Part shown: one piece after another, positions 1 through 12,381 of the stretch
How the letters are laid out: each line of letters starts with the position of its first letter
How positions within the stretch are numbered: the stretch's first letter is position 1
NCBI GenBank assembly: GCA_012845835.1
Contig: JABAKD010000025.1
Location: 24,537,923-24,601,922 of the forward strand
From: Undaria pinnatifida
Taxonomy: Eukaryota > Sar > Phaeophyceae > Laminariales > Alariaceae
DNA: 64,000 nucleotides
Direction: 5' to 3'
Notes under the pieces: generated by a model
What the model was told of the DNA's origin: nothing
Database searches by the model: none
What the model saw: only the letters and a program-made list of their open reading frames with translations
Made by a program: the position numbers and the translations under genes

Positions 1-500
1 AGGAAATGAAGCCTGACAAACAAGCCCATTTTGTTTGTGGCTGTATAAAGATTAACGTACTAGGGTATAGCAGAGGTATTGGCTAGTTATATACTTCACC
101 AGCCCCGCCAACCAGAACAACCAGAATAATATAAGGTAATGTGCGCAACCCGACATAGTCGTAGCATGGATAGTACTCAAGGCGAGGCATAGCTTTTGAC
201 GGACGCTACTATTGAAAGAATAGCACGGCAGAGATGCACCTATTACTGTTGTCGAGGCTCCATACTTGAGGATATCTACACTGCACACCAAACCTGGTTT
301 GGAGAACACAACAAAACATGCAAAAAACTGACGGACGGTCGCAGATGCCTTAGTTATTGCGAAGGCGAATAAGGGATTCTAAGGACATTTGGCAGTTCAT
401 CGGTCGACAACGTATCTGGCAGTTAAAATTAATTGCTTCAGGAGGTTGAAAATGTTTCCATCGTAATAAGTAGACTGTAGGTGAGCATGCATGTGATGAA
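1..500. other. No gene seen
   Basis: I see no splice-bounded repeat exon, RNA gene or recognisable protein here. The stretch around 100-150, read on the minus strand, loosely resembles the module A intron sequence near 11.78 kb (shared TTAT-CTGGTTGTTC words), so it may be an inverted fragment of the same intron repeats. That resemblance is weak. Confidence 0.3.
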
Positions 501-1164
501 CAGGAAGTGTGCGGCAAGAACGGCAGCTGGGTTCAAGAAAGGAACAATTAACTGGAAATAGGTACGGGAGGGAGAGAGATTTGGCGCGTATTACTGGAAA
601 CGCTTCCCTTTTTTGTAGTTTTCCTGCGGGTTTCTTCTGCTATCTGTGGCAACGTACACTAGTGGTAGAACGCTGAAGCTGACAATGCACATTTTCGAAC
701 GCCAAACAGGGCAAAAGCGCCAACCGGCCGAAATGTGTGACGATTCCCATTGCCTGCCCACAACTGCCACGCGTAGGGAGTGGAAAACGCCCATGGTCGC
801 CCAAGACCTCGCCCTGTCCATGGTAAAATGCCGGGGACGTGAAAAGAACGTGTAAAGATGCTCACAGACTGCCTGATTTTCATGTAGCTAACCGTTATGT
901 CCTGTAGCGCTCCCCAAAACGTCCGGTGTTGCCCGTGCCAAGGTATATCTAGAATGATCCTACTCAAGTAATTTGCGCATTGAGAGCCAATTCCCATTGT
1001 TTTCCTCTATTCCTTGTAAAATATACAAAACAATCATATCGGGTACAACGACGCGTGCTGAGATAGGTATATAACTTGATTTGAAACGATTTTAGAATGG
1101 CGGGGCTCACCCATCCTAAGACCGTTGGAACCAATTTTTTCAAAAAATATTTTTCCGGTGTCCC

Positions 1165-1300
1165 TAGCCCATGGGTCCTTTGATCGGGTTGTTGCAGTTT
1201 TTCGATATACTTTGTAAGTTCAGGGTACAGAGTTCCTCACGCATTGAGTCTCAGAAAATAATGTTATCTAGATTCATCCTACCATGCGTCGAACACGCCT
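1165..1300 (+). repeat. Recurring intron block (hairpin plus CATGCGTCC word), example 1
   Basis: TAGCCCATGGGTC, ATCGGGTTG, GGGTACAGAGTTCCTCACGC and then ACCATGCGTCGAACACG. The same order occurs at 5,060-5,185 and 38,808-38,935 in the same orientation. Confidence 0.6.
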
Positions 1301-2510
1301 ACTGCTGTAGGAGTTGCAAGTTATTGTGGTTTGGATGGCGGGGCTCCGCGGCTAAGGAACTGCCCAAATTCTTGAAGCCCGATGTGGACTAAAGTAAGGC
1401 TTCGGCAGCAAGGATACATTGTTCAATTCGCTGTCAGAGTACTCAGAGTGAGTCTTTCTCATAAGCGCTAGTTTTTCTCAGCTGCAACAACAACGAGTTT
1501 GAAGCGCATGTTTACGTTGTTTGAATATACGTAACTCGGCCGTGAACGTGGGGGTAACTCTCTTACCGGAGCCTGGGTACGTGCGGTCCCCAATGCCATT
1601 GCTTGGACAAACAGCCCACAAGGACGTATGTCGGTTATTGCCTGATGAGCTCTTCGACGTGGGTTGTGCGATGAAGGTTATACAGGCTTGCAGGTTACAA
1701 TCCTCAGACGGTTATTGGGTGTGCTACGCAACATGGTCAACGTGCACCATATCGGGCTTTTACGAGAGATTTCAAGAGCTTCATACCTCACCCAACACCT
1801 CAATTGGAAAAAAACAACTTTTTCAAAGGGAACAATGTCCATGGCCCCTAGCTATACAACGAGCTCTAAAGCAAACCAAGAAAGACCATGCCGACGAGTT
1901 GTCGGCCCAGGAGCCACGCCCTTCAGAAACCGTTTCAGTTTAAACAGGTCACTTCTATCGCGGGGCGTTTCTCATTCTGTAGCGTGCGTCCAGAGCAGTA
2001 TTGACAGTAGTTTCGAATGTGGCTTCTCCGTGCCACGTTTGGTGGAATGAACAAGCGCACGGCAATACGGGCAACACATTGCGGTTCAAACGCCTTCAGG
2101 ATGACAGGGCTATTAGCCAAAATGGGTCGCGATTTTATTCATTTTTTGCGAACTGTTTTGTTTTATACCTAGAAGATGATTTGGGGGAAATTAAAACTGG
2201 TCCCGGAGGAAAATTCCCATGGCTTAGATACATGACAAGAGTGATGAAAATATAGGTCATCTTCCGATGATTTTGGCTTAAGGAGCTCCATCAATCAGAT
2301 AACAGTTTAGGAGTAATTGTTACCTCTATCGTAGCATGCGTCCCTAGTCCATGGCATTACTCATTAGGTGGCAGACTCTACTACTTTATATTAGGTTTTT
2401 GGCTCAGGAAATCCGTTTCCTATGTTGGGCGCCTCTGAATACAAGCATTGCACCCCTACCATTGCCTGTGTCTGAGAACGCTTCTTATATCGTCTGTCGG
2501 CACTGCACAG

Positions 2511-2594
2511 GTGCTGTCTACTCAAGAACAGATTGTTCTATTGACGTCCATGGCAACGCCTACTTTGACGCCAACATCGCGGGGCACGACGGAG
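2511..2594 (+). CDS. Beta-helix repeat exon 1 (A1 type)
   Basis: An 84-nt exon preceded by TGCACAG and followed by GTATGG. Phase 1 at both ends: the codon GGT is shared with the previous exon, and the final G starts the next Gly. It encodes one about 28-residue turn: GAVY at the start, a Ser-Ile-Asp-Val-His-Gly core, FDAN (an FxxN motif) and AGHDGG at the end. GGA[ILV] and FxxN are the signatures of chlamydial Pmp-type right-handed beta-helix repeats, so a secreted or surface beta-helix protein is likely; the binding partner is unknown. There is no stop in frame. Its closest relative is exon 7, which shares DVHG and AGHDGG. It lies in module A with intron sequence on both sides. Confidence 0.75.
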
Positions 2595-3404
2595 GTATGG
2601 TTTCCTTCGGAAGAACTCGTCGGTGGCGGGGTTAATGCTTAAGACACTGTAAATTAACGCAGTAAAGATTGCTCTCGTTTCATTGTCGTCACTCGCCATC
2701 TTAGATCGACAATGAACGATGGCGCCCCCGTAAGTTAGAGTTCGATAACAATTTAGATGTTCATACATGGACTGTAAAACTGGGCGTCTGAAAAAAAGGT
2801 CGCGTGTCAACGCTTAGCACGATGAGGGTAGACGATCATTTGGGTCAACTGACATTTGGTTGACGAGACGGCTTCAAAAACAAGCAAATACCCAATTACG
2901 TTGAGCCAATCAAATTGAATCATTCATGGTTATGGCACTCAGACGTGCAATGTTAACCCCGAACCAATGTCCTTCTTGCTAATTTTTCTTATTTTAAGCC
3001 AGCCCAAGTCCTGCGGACACGAAGTATGCACTGAGGTCGATCCACAGGCTAGGACTGTCTCTTGGTATGACCACGTCGATATCTTTGGCACACCCTTCAC
3101 CAACTTTCGCAGTTGGAATGTATGCACATCCGAGTCGTCCGCGGACCATCCTCGTGCCCCAACCTGCCATGCCTCACAGCATTCCCCATCAAGTTTATAC
3201 AATCATGCAGTCAAACAACTGGTGGTAACAATTTCGGGTCCACTCCGTTTAACAGGCCTAACCTCTAGCCCTGAGCCAAGACCGAACCCTACCTGCGGCA
3301 CCCGCCACGATACATTTTGTTTCTGAATGACAGGCCGCCTACACGTCCTTAGCACAAAATAGTCGGAATATCGTCATTCTCACTTTACAATATTCCTTGG
3401 TGTT

Positions 3405-3545
3405 CACTTAGTCCATAAAAAATCTCGTCGGGGTGAAAATGTTTTTCTTCTCCACGAATAAGAGTTTTTAGTAAGGTATAGAGATCTTGTCGTGAGGAAC
3501 CTAATGAACGTATTGGTGTGCCTGTACCGTATGATGCGTCCACTG
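3405..3545 (+). repeat. Recurring intron block, example 2
   Basis: TAGTCCATAAAAAATCTCG, AGGTATAGAGATCTTGTCGTGAGG and CCTGTACCGTATGATGCGTCC. The same order is at 11,200-11,300 (first part), 41,198-41,330, 49,300-49,435 and 55,240-55,375, always on the + strand. Confidence 0.65.
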
Positions 3546-6225
3546 ATCCTAACTCGAACCCAAACATTTTATCTGCAGTGGCCCGAAACGTTCCCCCTTA
3601 TCATAAACCTCACCCAATTTGTCACTGCGATCTATGGCTCTTGGAGGTGTTTTCACGGGTCGGATAAGGTTTGGTCGGGTCATGGTGACCCACCCCGGCA
3701 ACGTGCCACGGTAACGGTTCACCCTTATATTTCTACGGTTCCTCACATGATCAACTACCCTGCACTCCGCCGACACAAACATTATTGGACAAACAATCAA
3801 AATCTATATATCCGACGAACGATCGTATGGCCCAGACTTTACAGACAAGTTTTTTTCATATCAAGGCTAACATCTTTACCAGTGTTTGTGGGTCAACGGT
3901 CATCGGGTAAGGGGTCCCGTTTTTCATTACTCAGCATATATTTTGGCCTATAAGTGCGACCTCGATCGAACGTAGCACCCAATGTCGACCTGTGAACATG
4001 GAAAAACAAAGTCTGACCGGACACGCGAGGTTGTGAAAACTTCTGTACCCGACGCGCGGGTTGGGCCATGACCCGTAAAGGCCCCTGGGATGTTCCTTTC
4101 TGTCTCGTAATGTGTGTGCAATACCCGCCGTTCCTATTCAACTACAAAAACTATGTGACAAGCGTAACCCTACATAAGCCACGACCTCCGTTGAAGGTTG
4201 GAGAGTCTCTCAATGTGTTCTTTTTTTCGTCGGAGTTATTGTCCTCCCACCACTCTTGTGCTCCCTCCCAGCAGTGACCCAGATCTGGGGTCACATAACA
4301 GACCTTTCTCTCCTCTGTGTATCTTTTTAATTACTCTAAGGCGATCAAAGGATGCAACCGCACATGGGTTCTCCGGAGAGGGTATTCGATGCACGGTCGG
4401 GGATTTTGCTCTGCTGTATATTTTGGGTCTGTCTGGCCGATAGCTATTATTGCACCAGTACTTAGATATTTAATGCTGCATGTTGAAACCCCGAATATGA
4501 CTCCAACTTGCGTACCTGCATGATCCAAACACTTTGAATAATACCATACATCGGCGACGATGTCTTCGACTATGATTGAAAAAACTTCGGGCTTGTAATC
4601 CCCGTTAAACGTCGTCCAGGCCATGAGCATCGGATATTCGGGGTCTACGGTACATTAGTGTGGTCTCGGCTGTCGATAAATGACAGGCTAGACGGCCGGT
4701 GTTATGTTTCTTTGGAATATATATTGGCGGCCGAGTCTTGGCGCATGGTGAGCTGTTCTCCGACGACACGACCCTCAGTTCGCCAATCGTAACTTTTTGT
4801 AGCGTCCCACTAAGGTTAGTAGTCCGTTGAAAGGTCAATCTAGAAAGCGCCTGTTAATGTAATTCACGCAAGAGGAGCCAATCCACCTCATTTCGTTCGA
4901 ATCCTTTGACGATATACAAGGCGACTATATCAGGTCCAACGGCGCGCGCTATAATAGGCATAAACCTTCATGGGAACAGCATTTATGAATGGTGGGGTTA
5001 TCTCACCCCAAACATTAAAGGAACGTCTTTTTTTAGAAACCTTATTTTGCCGTGTACCTATACCATTCCTATCTCTCTGTTGATCGGGTATTGCTTTCTG
5101 TTTACCGATATACGTTTGTAACGTGAGGTATAGAGCTCCTCACGTGACAAGACTCAGCAAACCGAAATAGACATGCGTCGAACACGCGTACTCTGTTGGT
5201 TGCACATTTTATCGTTTTCGGTGGCGGGGCTGCGCGGGTGAAGATCTACTCGAAGTCTTCTGGCCCGACGTGGACTACCGTAAGGCTACGGCAGGATAGT
5301 CATTTCATTCGTTCTGCTGTCAGAGGCTTAGCGCGAGACATGTTCACAAGCGGCACCTTGTCTCAGCGGTGAAAAAAGAGTTTTGAAGCGCAGTTTGAGT
5401 TAGGTACTCTCACTAGTTAACTTGTGGGTAAGCTTTCTGCCGTATCCTGGGTATGTGCAGCCAACCATGATATTTTCTGGACAACCATCCCACGAGAACG
5501 CATATCGGTCATGGCATGAGTTGTTCTTTGACATGGGATATGCGAGGAAGGCTATACAACCCGTCGGGTTACGAGCCTGAGAACGCTATATGGGCGCATG
5601 CTACATAACACGGTTGGGGTGTACCATGCATGTATATAAATATATAAATATGTTTTGAAACTGCTAACTTTAAGAGCTTCATACCTCACCCAATACCTGA
5701 GTGGGAGAGATTTTTTTTCATGACAAATTTCCATAGTCCCTAGCTGTGCAGCGAACTCTGCTGCAAAACAAGGAAACCCATTCCTACGCATTTGGGGCCA
5801 CAGCATTCAGCAGACGTTTCAATAAAAATGGGCCATTTCAAACACGGCGCGTGTCACTTACCGTAGAGTGTGCCTGAAGCGGTATTTACCAGAGTAGCGA
5901 ATGCGCCATCGTCTTGCCTCGTTTGGTTAGCTGGGAGAGAAGCGTGCGGCGAGACGGGTAACACATTCAGGCTCAAACATCTTCTGGATAAAAGAACTAC
6001 TTAACCGGTAAATGGTCGAAAATTCATTGTTGTTTTGCGAGCTGTTTCGTTGTATACCTAGTCAATGAGATTAGGTATCAGGGAGCAATTAAGTATTTCT
6101 CCATAACAGGCTTTTCGGTTAGGCATCGTGCTCCTCATGTTGGGTGCCTATGAATACAAGCAATGCACCCCAATCATGGCCTGCATCTGAGAGCGCTTAT
6201 TATATCGTCTGTCGGCACTGCGCAG

Positions 6226-6309
6226 GTGCTGTCTACGCATCTACGGACTCTTCTTACGATGTTCAAGGCAGCACACACTTCAACGCCAACGAAGCGGAAG
6301 ACGACGGGG
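6226..6309 (+). CDS. Beta-helix repeat exon 2 (A2 type)
   Basis: An 84-nt exon, open throughout, preceded by ACTGCGCAG and followed by GTAAGC; phase 1 at both ends. It encodes one turn: GAVYASTDSS, DVQG, FNAN (FxxN) and EDDGG. It is closest to exon 8 (shared STDSS and DVQG) rather than to neighbouring exon 1, although all four share the same module. It therefore pairs with exon 8 across the two large blocks. The gypsy insertion begins about 480 bp downstream in the intron and does not touch the exon. The function of the full protein is unknown. The beta-helix call rests on the GGA/FxxN pattern and the constant repeat length. Confidence 0.75.
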
Positions 6310-6784
6310 GTAAGCGTTTTTTCGGAATAACTCGACTGTGCCGAAGTTGTTGCTTGGGACAGGGTAACCTCGAGCAGTATCAGTGACTTTCGTTTCATTC
6401 TCGTCCGATACCGTCTTGAGCCGACTATAAACGATGCTGATCCCGTTGAGTAGAAGTCAAACACGATTTTCACGTTGAGACGAACACGGACCCGTGTCAA
6501 TGCTTTATTCGATGAGTGTAGGCGCACATTTGGATGAAGCAGCAATCGGTCGACGGGGGTTTCTGAAAAAAGCAAGCACCTCGGGACGTTGAATCGGTCA
6601 ATCGACCGTAAAGAGTCGGTCTACGGTACCTCCCATCTTTTCTTTAACGAAATCGCTGGTTTCAACACCAGCTTCAGATTGTACGTTCTGAAATACGTTG
6701 TCCCTCAACACCCCGACGTCATCGATAGATAGACCTTTCGACATAAAAAATATATGAATACCATGTTTTCAATAGCATCCTTCC

Positions 6785-7055
6785 TTGTATAACGACTCGC
6801 GCGACCGCGGGCCCGGTGGTATCAGCTCCGAGGACATACCCTCGTAGACTTGGAGTGCGTTCGTCCACAATGAAATAGTTCATTTAATACCACACATGGA
6901 AGTGACATGCTATCGGCCATGTACCTTCCCGTTCGTATCTCAAAATCTCAAGAGCTCATGAGAAACGCCAATAATGACAGTTGGACTCCCTGACAACATG
7001 TATCCAACCTTTCTTTGCAAGGTAAAATTCCCAATGGTACAACCACAGCGGTTCA
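6785..7055 (-). repeat. Candidate 3' LTR of gypsy copy 1
   Basis: It matches 10,061-10,335 in the same orientation. Shared words include GCCCGGTGGTATCA, GTGACATGCTATCGGC and ACCACAGCGGT, the last marking the end of the similarity. Sequence beyond it (7,060-7,430) continues to match the gypsy copy 2 tail near 28.05-27.68 kb and not the other LTR, which helps place the inner edge. The outer edge is estimated from where the similarity begins. Confidence 0.6.
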
Positions 7056-7446
7056 GCACCATCCAAAAGCCTATCTCGGGCTACCAACCACAAGTTGGCT
7101 CAGACCGAGTAGGTCTGATAAATATTGCTGTCCGTACGTTGGGCAATGGTCAAGTCCAGCACATCTGGGTCATTTTCACCAATACTTCTACCACGTTTTC
7201 CGACCGTGAACAACGGTTGTTCAGCAGCCGCATAATCACCAATGCATCTTCAAACAAACCACGCACCACGCATCACACCTCCAATTGCGCATGCAACTTG
7301 CCGAAACCACAGCCCACATAATAGGTATTCCAGCAAAATAGCCATCCCTGTAAAACATGTTTTGTTCACACATAGCCTCGGCAATGAAACCTCAGCTGTA
7401 GCTGCGTAAGATGATAGATATAATCGTCCTGCGCAGAAATTCCATA

Positions 7447-7690
7447 TCAGAAGAAGAACTTGAAATTGAAACTTCCAATAAAACCGAAAATCAGCAATAG
7501 TAGGGATCCGCCCCAAATCACAATATGACCAAAAACGCGCCCATACTGCTGTACGAATCCCTGCTTCTGATCCATCTTCAGCCGGAGCGCCTTGAGCTCG
7601 TTTCTCAGGACCGCAGTTGCGTGATAAAACACGCGCGACACCGGCTCCCTGGTGCTGCTCGCCTTCTCCGGCCGCTCCCAGGCCACCTTG
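7447..7690 (-). pseudogene. Gypsy copy 1: polyprotein 3' tail remnant
   Basis: The minus-strand reading frame contains HATAVLRNELKALRLKMD followed by a hydrophobic, Phe/Leu-rich end. The same order appears in gypsy copy 2 near 27,485-27,600 (EEIKALWLEAKLKRG then VVVWRG). The match between the two copies is the main evidence that this belongs to the element. I cannot assign a domain. In this copy it lies directly against the RT-linker remnant, showing that the RT, RNase H and integrase regions are gone. Confidence 0.5.
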
Positions 7691-7711
7691 ACAAATACTC
7701 GTCGTCACTAC

Positions 7712-8029
7712 CTAGCGGCAGTGTGGGCACGACTCAACCGCTCTCCACCGCAGGCGATCAGGTTCAGGTGGGGGCTTCGCCCGCACCACCCTTGCCCCTG
7801 AATAAAACCGGACCGCCCCAGGCTTCTTGCGTGCAGGTGGGTCACCCGGCAACACCTTGGCACAATCCGGTGGGGAGGCATGGTCAACAGCGTTATGGTC
7901 AACCGTCTCCAACACGCCCGCAAACTCCCGTATTTCCACCTCGGAATCCTGGATTATCGTGGGTCGTTGAGACGGCAGCGTCCGCGCGACTTCATGGTCC
8001 ACGTCGCCTGGCGCGTCACCCCCCAGCAT
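7712..8029 (-). pseudogene. Gypsy copy 1: linker into reverse transcriptase
   Basis: The minus-strand frame has a GGDAPGDVDHEVA segment, a DSEVEIRE segment, and then LPGDPPARKKPGAVR and RVVRAKP. The GDPP...V(R/K)AKP pattern is the conserved stretch just before the first RT motifs in a Ty3/gypsy lineage common in oomycetes and other stramenopiles (family knowledge). The same segment is in copy 2 at 27.0-27.35 kb. The frame ends after RAKP without any RT catalytic motif. Confidence 0.6.
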
Positions 8030-8053
8030 GAACGCTGTGGCAGCAATCGTCGC

Positions 8054-8740
8054 TCACAGCACAGAACCATTGTTGGGCTCGACCGCAGAACAAGCTGTGA
8101 GCTCTATCCCAGCGCCATCTTGACGCCCTTGTGCCTTCAATACAAAGGCTCTAAGCTTCGCCATGACGTCGATGCCGAGTTTCTCTCTCAGCGTCTTCTT
8201 CCAGATGATAACTACATCTACTCTCTCAGGGAGCACGATAAACCACATGGTAAATCGGACTCGCCCCCATGGTGTATCGGTCATTAAGTGGAGTGGACAC
8301 GATTGAATCTTAATATCGCCCTCGTGGCCGGACATTGTCACCACACGCGCATGCCCAACAAACACCAGCGTTAACGCGGTTTAGGCCATCCCCATATGTC
8401 CTCGCAGGGCCTGTACCAGCTCCTCCGAAGCTGCTGTGATATTTGAGCCAGATTCCATGAGCGCCGCAGCAGCGCCGGGAATCCCAAGACTCCTCGCGAG
8501 ATGCTGCGTCAGGATATCTACGTGCTGTTCGTTTTCTACCAAAATCACGGTCGTGTCACCACATCTGCCAGGCTGCACGACCGCGGCACGCACGGAATAA
8601 ATTATGCTGGAATCTCCACGCCACTGTTGTGAGGCGGTTGTCGCCGGCTGCACCGGAAGGGTGCGAAACACTGGTGCTGCATTCTGTGGCCCAGCATTAT
8701 GGAAAAACCTGGTGCTGTCCCGTCTCGGTGAGCCTGTCAT
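8054..8740 (-). pseudogene. Gypsy copy 1: protease-like segment
   Basis: Two minus-strand frames cover this region. The upstream one contains TVILVENEQHVDILTQHLAR, placed where a retropepsin-like domain would lie, but no Asp-Ser/Thr-Gly catalytic triad is visible (ENEQ occupies the expected place). The downstream one contains DVVIIWKKTLREKLGIDVMA, typical of the segment after the protease in this gypsy lineage. A stop and a frame change separate them, so this is a decayed copy. Assignment as protease is by position and pattern. Confidence 0.5.
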
Positions 8741-8870
8741 TCACTGGCGCCATCGTTTCCCGTGGCAAGCGAATGTACACGTAGTCTTCGTCATGCTGTG
8801 TAGACTCTTCAGGCACAGCAGGTTCGGTCTTCGTAACCACTGATTGTGGTGCGGTCTCGTATCCACTAGC

Positions 8871-9101
8871 TCAAGGGGTGGCAGATGCAGGGGCCATCCC
8901 AGTTGTATTGCTCCGGGTCTGCTGAACGGAAGCGTTTGTGGACTGCTGCTGCTGTGTGAGGGCCTCGCCGTGGCTCTGGTCATGGACGCCTTTCCTCGCC
9001 TTACCCTGCCGGCTTCGGGGGCAGTCCCACTGCTTGTGTCCCTGCTTGCCACATACGAAACACTCGTTGTTGTCACACCGACGACTCAGCTGTGCTTTCA
9101 C
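8871..9101 (-). pseudogene. Gypsy copy 1: gag zinc knuckle
   Basis: The minus-strand frame contains ECFVCGKQGHKQWDC, an exact CX2CX4HX4C zinc knuckle at 9,021-9,062, followed by a Gln-rich stretch (QQQQ). Retrotransposon nucleocapsids use this motif to bind RNA. Copy 2 retains the equivalent knuckle at 25,994-26,035. Downstream sequence continues toward the protease-like region in a different frame, and upstream lies the gag remnant, so the order fits an LTR element read leftwards. Confidence 0.75.
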
Positions 9102-9119
9102 ACCAGCCGCTGTGGCATT

Positions 9120-9950
9120 CTATCGTGAGTCGTGCCCGTCAACAGCACGTCCCTGCGGCTTGGTCCCCGCTACAGCCATTGACTTAGAATCACGCCGTTT
9201 TGCTGTTTACCGACGTTCAGCATTATTGGCCACATTTACAGATTAGTCCCGTTGCTGCGTGGCAATAAGGTTGAAAAACGCGTCAGGGTCATGCGTTAAG
9301 AGATCGAAACACATATATTTTCCCCCCTTGCCGCGGAACTCCAGTGGCTCGATTGCCGCCGCTATTGCCTCAACCATTGCCTTGCCATGCTTAATCATGT
9401 ACTTGTGACCATCGGGCTTAACCGCCTCTGCGAGTCCGCTGTCTGCAAGGAATTTCCCCAAGGCACGTTTTCGCTAAAACACTCTGCTATCTACAGGCAC
9501 GCTCGCATCCATCTTCAGCACACGGAATATCTGGCGGCAAAATTCCTCATCACTCGTTTGCTGTATATGAACGCCAGCAAATATTTTGAGCTCTTTTATT
9601 TGCTCCTTCACGGAGAGGTCGACCCAGAGCTTTCCATCGTAGAATTTGTCAGCCACCATCATTTGGCTCGCCGAATCTACCAGCTCTCGCTTCCTCCCGA
9701 GTACCCGGTTTCCTCCATCCTGGTTTGTGTAATGCGTCTGCTGCTCCTCCTTCTAGTAGGCAATAAGAAATTCACGCGTATATTCGAAGGTAACAACATC
9801 ACCACCCAACCTTGGTGGTCCATCTCCCCCGATCGTCACATTGATTTCCGGCTTTAACCGGCCGCCGGTTCGACCTCCACCTCTCGGGTTACCCCATCTT
9901 GCAGGATTGCACTGCGATCGTGCTCCCCTTGCTGTTCTAAGGTTATCCAA
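9120..9950 (-). pseudogene. Gypsy copy 1: gag remnant
   Basis: Three minus-strand frames (9,753-9,950; 9,474-9,662; 9,243-9,461) together resemble the copy 2 gag. The best match is GKFLADSGLAEAVKPDGHKY here against IRFADSGLTDWVNPDGPLY in copy 2, followed in both by an EAIAA(A/G)I...LEF segment. Stops and frame changes separate the pieces, so the gene is not functional as written. Gag would form the virus-like particle of the element. Confidence 0.6.
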
Positions 9951-10060
9951 GGCGCTCGGCTAGTGTCCCCCACCAGCAAGCAAAGCAGTGCTTTCCGGCC
10001 CCCGAAAAGCAAATAGGTCATGTCTTCAGCAGTAAGCCTGGCTGGCCCATTTCAATTGAA

Positions 10061-10335
10061 TTGTACCGACTTGCGCCACCGCTGGCCCGGTGGTATCAAC
10101 TCCGAGGACATCCCCTCGTAGACTGGGAGTGCGTTTGTCCACAATACAGTATTTCGTTCGCTATCACACGGGCAAGTGACATGCTATCGGCTATGGACCT
10201 TGCCGTTCGTATCTCAAGATCTCAACAGCTAATAAGCAACTCTAATAATGACGATTGAACGCCGCAAAAAATGTATCCAACCATTCTATGTAAGGTAAAA
10301 TGCCCAATAGTAAGACCACAGCGGTACTCTTGTAT
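10061..10335 (-). repeat. Candidate 5' LTR of gypsy copy 1
   Basis: It repeats 6,785-7,055 directly, with clear divergence (an old insertion). Beyond about 10,345 the sequence becomes module A intron again: TTAACGAAAATCGCTGGTTTT near 10,357 matches TTTAACGAAATCGCTGGTTT near 6,643, on the other side of the element. This fits a single intron site split by the insertion. Confidence 0.6.
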
Positions 10336-12381
10336 CGAGCAGCCATGAAACCTCCGTTAACGAAAATCGCTGGTTTTCGGGGAGGCTATCGTAGAACCAC
10401 TCTAAACCACATTTTGCCCCACGAATCAAAGGTGGCCAGGTTTTACAACATTAGCAAGCACAATTCCCACGATGTTTGGGTAGGAATTTAAACTTTACTT
10501 GAGGAAAGAACAAGTCAGTCAATCAGGAGTACTTAAGAGCAAAACTGGTATCCCTATCTTGCTACCCCTACATTAGAAATTCTCCAAAACAACGACACAA
10601 TCAAGCAGTATGCTCGACAAGGTATGTAACATTATCAATGTTTCATAGGCACCTAGTGAATTGACACAGGCCTGAAAGATCATCTGTGCCACTGTGTCTA
10701 CATCTCGGGGTAAGTTCGTTTTGTCGTCTCAATGAAAGGCAATAAGGACTTCATATTTTTTATTTTTCTCATCGAAAGCCCGACCCAAACCCTGCGGACT
10801 GGAAGCATGCCCTGAAGTCGATTCAGACGCGAACTGCGTCTTTTGTTTTGACCACGTTGATATCTTTGGTACTAACTTCATTAACTGCCGGAGGTGAAAC
10901 GTATGCATGTCGGAGTCGTGCTTGGATCATCTTCGTGCCTCATTCTGCCATGCCCCACCTCAATCCCCACCAAGTTTGTACAATATCGGGGATATTGAAA
11001 CATGCAGTGGAGAACCTGGTTGTCACACTCAATTTGCGTCCACTCTATTTAACAGGCCTACCCTCTGGCCCTGAGCCAAGGCCTGACCCTATACCTGACG
11101 CCCGCCACGATACATATGTATTCCAAATGGTGGGCCTTCTTTACGTCCTTAACGCAAAATCGTCGGAATATGGTCATTCTCATTTTGCGATATAGTCCTA
11201 GGCCATGGGATTTTCTTCGCCTTAAAAATGTGTTTTCCATTGAATCAGGTTTTTGGTGTAGGGTATAGAGCTCCTCTCGCAAGGAACGTCCCAAACGTGA
11301 CTGATTCTGCAGTAGCCACCCCCGAAACCAGCGATTTTCCTCAACGAACGTTTCATGGCTGCTCGACATAAGAAGAATAATATATACAAAAAACTACGCT
11401 TTTTTGTGTGCGAAGGTCTATCGATCGACGGTGTCGGGGTGTCGAGGGACGCCGTATTTCAGGAGATACGACTGGGAGCTGGTTTCGAAACAAGCGATTT
11501 CGTCGAAGAAAAGTTGGGGGGGCTACCGTAGAACGACTAACGTATTGGCGTGCCTGTACCGTAGCATACGTCCCCTTATTCTAACTCAAACCGACACTTT
11601 TGTTCTGCAACGGCCCCAGCCATTGCCCCTGACCCTAACCCTCATCTGCAGTTGTGGGCTATTCCAGTTTTGTTACGTGTCGGGTTACTCTTTGTGTGTG
11701 GGAATACTTTTCCCGGGTCGGGTCGGGTCGGGTCGCGTCAGGGTGAACAACCCCGGCAACGTGCTACGGCGAAAACACACCATTATCTTATTTTGGTTGT
11801 TCAGGTGACCTATTACACTGTAATCCACGACACCAACATATATTATGGATAAATGAAATGGATGTGCTATATTCGACAAAAAATCGCATGGCCCACAAGG
11901 TTTACAACTTCGTTTTTGTTTTCAACAAAATATCATTCACACGACCCCGGTTGGGTTAAGGGTCAACGCTTGACGGTGAAGGAGCGCCGTCTTTCAGGAA
12001 GAAATCTTATTCTGTTTTTCCCGCAAACGTGCTGCCTTTATCTTATGCAGACCGCCTTCTCGATCTGTGACGTGTGAAAAATCCCTGACCCGACCCACTA
12101 GATTGTTATATCCTCTGGACCCGTCGCGCGGGTCGGGCCATGACCCTCGAAGGCCCCCGGGATGTTCCCCGCCGTCTCGTACATGGTGTGAATCAACCTT
12201 TTCCTCCCAAAACACCAAGGGAAGTGTTAAGGTTTATCCTAAATACGTCACAACCTCTATTGAATGTTTGGAGAGTCTCTTATGGATCTATTTAATGCAT
12301 TTGCTTAAAGCTCATTTATTTATGTAACCGCATGTGAGTTAACTTCCCCGGGGTTCGTGTTATAAGGGAGGTAACTTCCTC

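Larger units (their letters stand above)
500..4700 (+). repeat. Intron module A, copy 1 (carries exon 1)
   Basis: This is the first copy of a roughly 3.6 kb module that recurs, in the same order of landmarks, at 4.9-20.3, 38.5-43.1 and 46.8-50.5 kb. Shared landmarks include ATCGGGTTGTTGCAG-like words near 1,185, GATGTGGACTAAAGTA near 1,381, TTCATACCTCACCCAACACCT near 1,780, the exon at 2,511, GACCACGTCGATATCTTTGG near 3,069, CCACCCCGGCAACGTGC near 3,690 and GGGCCATGACCCGTAAAGGC near 4,063. The core starts near 1,020. Weaker similarity between 500-620 and 38,500-38,600 suggests that the duplicated block begins further left. Apart from the exon I see no coding potential. Confidence 0.75.
6785..10340 (-). 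mobile_element. Ty3/gypsy-like LTR retrotransposon, internally deleted (copy 1)
   Basis: Direct repeats of about 270 bp near 6,785-7,055 and 10,061-10,335 flank minus-strand remnants, in this order: gag, zinc knuckle, protease-like segment, the linker leading into reverse transcriptase, and a 3' tail. The catalytic RT, RNase H and integrase regions are missing. RAKP (near 7,775) is followed about 165 bp later by the tail motif NELKALR (near 7,610). The copy at 24.7-28.2 kb has the same join, so this is probably one member of a non-autonomous family and not a private deletion. Frames are broken by stops and shifts. It sits in the intron after exon 2. Confidence 0.7.

Noticed and set aside
7525-8031. 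168-codon + strand frame
   Set aside because: It lies opposite the gypsy polyprotein remnants, which are supported by a second copy; it is their shadow.
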